A stretch of DNA of 64,000 bases from Desulfolutivibrio sulfoxidireducens (GTDB lineage: Bacteria > Desulfobacterota > Desulfovibrionia > Desulfovibrionales > Desulfovibrionaceae), in assembly GCF_013376475.1 (NCBI RefSeq), contig NZ_CP045508.1:989501-1053500 (forward strand), in the 5' to 3' direction. The notes below the pieces were generated by a model. It was not told where the DNA came from and searched no databases. It saw only the letters and a list, made by a program, of their open reading frames with translations. Each line of letters opens with the position of its first letter. The stretch's first letter is position 1. Positions 60,706 to 64,000 of the stretch are shown piece after piece. The translations under genes and the position numbers were made by a program.

Positions 60706-63700
60706 ATGTGGTATAAAGAAACCATCATCTATGAATTGCATGTGCGTTCCTTCGCCGATGGGGACGGGGACGGGGTTGGCGATTTCAAGGGCCTCATCGA
60801 CCGGTTGGACTATCTGAAACGGCTGGGGGTCGGGGCCTTGTGGCTCCAGCCGTTCTATCCCTCCCCCCTGCGCGACGACGGGTACGACATCGCCGACTAT
60901 ACCGCCATCCACCCGGCCTACGGCGATCTGGCCGATTTCCGGCGGTTTTTGCGCGAGGCGCACAGGCGGGGACTGCGGGTCATCACCGAGCTGGTGCTCA
61001 ACCATACCTCCGATCAACATCCCTGGTTTCAGCGGGCCAGAAGGGCCAAGCCCGGTTCGCCCCACCGTGATTTCTACGTCTGGAGCGACACCCCGGACAA
61101 GTTTCGCCAGGCCCGCATCATCTTCAAGGATTTCGAGCAGTCCAACTGGTCATGGGACCCGGTGGCCAAGGCCTACTTCTGGCACCGCTTCTACTCCAAC
61201 CAGCCGGATCTCAACTACGACAATCCGGCGGTGCGCCGGGCCATGCTGAAGGTGGTGGACTTTTGGCTGGGCATGGGCGTGGACGGATTGCGCCTCGACG
61301 CCGTGCCCTACCTCTTCGAGCGCCAGGGGACCAACTGCGAAAATCTCCCGCAGACCCACGCCTTTCTCAAGGAACTGCGGGCACATGTGGACGCCGCCTT
61401 CCCGGACCGGATGCTTCTGGCCGAGGCCAACCAGTGGCCCGAGGACGCGGTCGCCTACTTCGGCCAGGGCGACGAATGCCACATGGCCTTTCATTTTCCG
61501 ATCATGCCCCGCATCTTCATGTCCCTTTGGGCCGAGGACCGCTATCCCATCATCGACATCCTCGAACAGACCCCGGCCATCCCGGACGCCTGCCAGTGGG
61601 CCCTTTTTTTGCGCAACCACGATGAATTGACCCTGGAGATGGTCAGCGAGGAGGAGCGCGACTCCATGTACCGGGCCTACGCCAGGGACGCCAAAAGCCG
61701 CATCAACCTGGGCATCCGCCGTCGCCTGGCGCCGCTTATGCAGAACAACCGGCGCAAGATGGAACTGATCAACATCCTGCTGCTCTCCTTTCCCGGCACG
61801 CCTTTTCTCTACTATGGCGACGAGTTGGGCATGGGCGACAACTACCACCTCGGCGACCGAAACGGCGTGCGCACCCCCATGCAATGGAGTCCGGACCGCA
61901 ACGCCGGTTTTTCCAAGGCCAATCCCCAATCCCTGTTTCTGCCCGTGGTCATCGATCCGGAATACCATTACGAACTGGTCAACGTGGAGACCCTGGAGCA
62001 CAACCAGTCCTCGCTTTTATGGTGGATGCGCCGGGTCCTGGCCGCCTACAAGGCCCAGCCCGCCCTGGGCAAGGGGAGCCTGCGGTTCGTCCGGGGGGAA
62101 AACACCAAGGTTCTGGCCTTGCTGAGGACCGACGGCGACAACCGCCTCCTGGCCGTGATCAACCTCTCCAGGCATGCCCAGGTGGCCGAACTGGACCTGT
62201 CGGAACTGGCCGGCTTCACCCCGGTGGACGTGTTCGGGCAGACCAGGTTTCCCCTCATCGACCGATCCGCCTACGTCTTGACCATGGGGCCGTACGACTA
62301 TTTCTGGTTCCGCCTGGAAAGCGGCCGCGCCGTCCATGCCCCAGACAAGCAGCCCGGCCCGCTGACCGTCCCCCTCCGGGCGGCCCGGAAGGCGTGCGCC
62401 TCGGATGTCCTGACCCTGTCCGGCGCGGGCCTCGCGCCTTCCGCCCTAAGCGCCATCCTGGCCCGCTTCGTTGGGGAAGGGGCCGAAGAGGTCCGCCACA
62501 TCGACGAGTTGGTCCTGCCGGCGGATCACGGGAGCGTCAGCCTGCTCTTGGCCGGTGGACCGGAAGGGCATGGCGACGCTCCAAACCATTTCATGGTCGT
62601 TTCCAGGACCCGGGAGGGGCCGGCCGATGCCCAGGGGGGCGTTCCGGAGAACGTCCTGGTCCGTCTGAAATGCCCGCGGAACGTGGAGACGTTGGCCAAC
62701 GGCCTGACGGATCAAGCCTCCCTTGCCTGCCTGGCCGGCTTTCTGGCCTCGGGAAAACGTCGTCAGGCGGAATACGGCGTGTTCCAAAGCGAGACCTACG
62801 CGCGCAAGAGCGAACGGATGGCGATGCGGCGGCCCGTGGCTATCCGTCTTTTGACCCAGAATCCCCACTCCATGACCTATTCCCTGGACAACGCGGTCTT
62901 CCTGAAGGTGTTTTTGCGTCCCGAGGAGGGGATCAACCCGGACCTGGAGCTGCCGCTGCAGTTGGCCAAGCGGGATTTCCCGGGGGTGCCCCGGGTGCTG
63001 GCCTCTTTCTCCTACAGCCGCCCCCGGGCCCAGGCCATGACCCTGGCCGTGGCCTCGTCCTACGCGCCCGGGGCGGTGGCCGGCGAGACCTTTGTCCTTG
63101 AGGCCCTGGATCGGTTTTTCGGGGAAGTCCTGGCGGAAGGGAGACCGCCGACCCCCGAGATCAGGGGCGAGGTCATCGGGGAATACCTGCTGGAGTTTTT
63201 CCGGGGCCTGGGGGAAAGGGCCGCCAAGCTGCATCAGGCCCTGGCCGCCGTTCCGGGTCCGGATTTCGCGCCCGAGCCCATGAACAAGCTCTACCTGCGC
63301 TCCATCTACCAGTCCATGCGCAACCATCTGCACCGGACCGCCGAGGCCGTGGATACGGTCCGTCGGGATGTCCCGGGCCTGAAGCCCATTCCCACGCGCG
63401 CCCTGCGGGAACGTTTTTCCTCCCTGTTGTCGCTTGCCCCGAGCGGGTCGCGCATCCGCATCCATGGCGATTTCACGCTGGAAAACGTGTTGCGCGCGGG
63501 TCAGGAACTGGTGCTGGTCGATTACGACGGCGACATCCGGCTGCCCCTGGGCGAACGGCGCATCAAGCGTTCCCCCCTGCGCGACGTGGCCAGCATGCTC
63601 CAATCCGTGGCGGTCACGGCCCGGCGCGGATACGAGCGGTGTCTCGCTCACGCCGCGACCGAGGCGCAGTTGCTGTCCGATTGGCTCGAAAGATGGCTTG

Positions 63701-63915
63701 CGGCCGTGTGCGGGATGTTTTTTACCGCCTATCTGGATGCGGCGGGCGACGCGGACTGTCTTCCGCCGGACGACGCGTCGCGGCGGGTGTTGCTTGAGGT
63801 CTACGTCTTGGAGCAAGGGTTGCGAGGTATTTTGCGGGCCATCGACGAGGGGCGCCACAGCGAGGTGCCCGTGCTGCGCACCGCGCTGGGGAGCTTGAAA
63901 GGGCTGGCCCCATGA
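60706..63915 (+). CDS. treS: Trehalose synthase-maltokinase fusion protein
   Basis: 1069 residues, two enzymes in one chain. Residues 1-550 are a GH13 trehalose synthase: nucleophile Asp in [11 protein letters not shown] near 197, acid/base Glu in [11 protein letters not shown] near 240, third Asp in [11 protein letters not shown] near 306; it interconverts maltose and trehalose. Residues 600-1065 form a maltokinase-like (Pep2/Mak) domain: [17 protein letters not shown] near 918 with catalytic Asp and [18 protein letters not shown] with the metal Asp. The fusion makes maltose-1-phosphate for GlgE-type glucan synthesis. Start [16 protein letters not shown] is typical; SD is weak. Its stop overlaps the next gene by four bases, so more glucan genes probably follow. 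Confidence 0.94.
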   Translation: MWYKETIIYELHVRSFADGDGDGVGDFKGLIDRLDYLKRLGVGALWLQPFYPSPLRDDGYDIADYTAIHPAYGDLADFRRFLREAHRRGLRVITELVLNHTSDQHPWFQRARRAKPGSPHRDFYVWSDTPDKFRQARIIFKDFEQSNWSWDPVAKAYFWHRFYSNQPDLNYDNPAVRRAMLKVVDFWLGMGVDGLRLDAVPYLFERQGTNCENLPQTHAFLKELRAHVDAAFPDRMLLAEANQWPEDAVAYFGQGDECHMAFHFPIMPRIFMSLWAEDRYPIIDILEQTPAIPDACQWALFLRNHDELTLEMVSEEERDSMYRAYARDAKSRINLGIRRRLAPLMQNNRRKMELINILLLSFPGTPFLYYGDELGMGDNYHLGDRNGVRTPMQWSPDRNAGFSKANPQSLFLPVVIDPEYHYELVNVETLEHNQSSLLWWMRRVLAAYKAQPALGKGSLRFVRGENTKVLALLRTDGDNRLLAVINLSRHAQVAELDLSELAGFTPVDVFGQTRFPLIDRSAYVLTMGPYDYFWFRLESGRAVHAPDKQPGPLTVPLRAARKACASDVLTLSGAGLAPSALSAILARFVGEGAEEVRHIDELVLPADHGSVSLLLAGGPEGHGDAPNHFMVVSRTREGPADAQGGVPENVLVRLKCPRNVETLANGLTDQASLACLAGFLASGKRRQAEYGVFQSETYARKSERMAMRRPVAIRLLTQNPHSMTYSLDNAVFLKVFLRPEEGINPDLELPLQLAKRDFPGVPRVLASFSYSRPRAQAMTLAVASSYAPGAVAGETFVLEALDRFFGEVLAEGRPPTPEIRGEVIGEYLLEFFRGLGERAAKLHQALAAVPGPDFAPEPMNKLYLRSIYQSMRNHLHRTAEAVDTVRRDVPGLKPIPTRALRERFSSLLSLAPSGSRIRIHGDFTLENVLRAGQELVLVDYDGDIRLPLGERRIKRSPLRDVASMLQSVAVTARRGYERCLAHAATEAQLLSDWLERWLAAVCGMFFTAYLDAAGDADCLPPDDASRRVLLEVYVLEQGLRGILRAIDEGRHSEVPVLRTALGSLKGLAP

Positions 63916-64000
63916 ATGATCCGGCGGGAATCGCGGCGCTTTTCGCCGACCCGTTTCTGGACGCGATCCTGGCGGGAAGGCGGGAGGGGATTTTGCTTCT
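63912..64000 (+). CDS. Start of a further gene, cut by window edge
   Basis: ATG at 63912 overlaps the treS stop (ATGA). The visible 29 codons read [20 protein letters not shown] and AGRREGILL, without recognisable family signature. Position suggests another glucan/trehalose enzyme such as a branching enzyme or glucanotransferase; that is inference from neighbours only. Confidence 0.6.
   Translation, partial: MNDPAGIAALFADPFLDAILAGRREGILL

Overview
The window is GC-rich DNA (about two thirds G+C by eye) with densely packed genes. The gene content fits a Desulfovibrio-like anaerobe: a Desulfovibrio-type bacterioferritin next to a catalase, a TtuA-type tRNA sulfurtransferase, a serine pathway that uses a class V aminotransferase, many two-component proteins, and lineage-type intergenic repeats. 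This placement rests on recalled families; no search was run. It reads as chromosome with a few small acquired segments: a low-GC lipoprotein pair, an IS5-type element, an IS630 remnant, a toxin-antitoxin cassette and two orphan phage-type regulators.

Layout. 1-3.2 kb: bacterioferritin and catalase (minus strand) separated by a composite hairpin repeat, then a small secreted protein. 3.4-5.6 kb: a DUF3124 protein and an HD-GYP protein. 5.6-11.9 kb: an addA-addB-like recombination pair. 12.1-18.3 kb: an RluA pseudouridine synthase, a tiny FlgM-like gene on the opposite strand, a PAS histidine kinase, a CI/S24 repressor, a 54-residue zinc-ribbon protein and a chemoreceptor. 18.7-24.1 kb: a repeat-built hypothetical protein, a lipoprotein, a membrane protein, a low-GC lipoprotein/FlgO pair and an IS5-type transposase. 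24.2-29.3 kb: a hybrid kinase, serine synthesis (class V aminotransferase and SerA), and a compact BglII-like nuclease with an MT-A70 methylase. 29.4-36.5 kb: marR-emrA-emrB, TtuA with a ThiS-like protein, a response regulator, an M50 protease and TrpS. 36.5-41.3 kb: a GDSL autotransporter bracketed by IS630 ends, a nucleotidyltransferase-like gene, a toxin-antitoxin pair between two identical terminators, and an ICMT-like methyltransferase.

41.5-48.2 kb: a minus-strand operon coding for a large PHP-like membrane protein, a sensor kinase with a degenerate ATPase, a DUF47/PhoU-like protein and a Pit phosphate transporter. This is the best candidate for an undescribed system. 48.4-50.1 kb: small genes (Hpt, YkgJ-like, hypothetical). 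50.4-55.4 kb: a PotDABC-like ABC importer running into a glycerophosphodiesterase, followed by a five-unit hairpin array. 55.6-64 kb: a GH64-like protein, a BaiN-like flavoprotein, an iron alcohol dehydrogenase, a CII-like regulator, and a trehalose synthase-maltokinase fusion overlapping the start of a further gene cut by the window edge.

How the parts may work together. The catalase and bacterioferritin form an oxygen-defence and iron-storage pair, with a Fur/PerR-like site at the catalase promoter. The phosphate operon appears to link Pi uptake to a membrane PHP protein and a non-canonical sensor. The nuclease and methylase form a minimal restriction-modification pair. The autotransporter and toxin-antitoxin region looks like a small accessory locus isolated by strong terminators.
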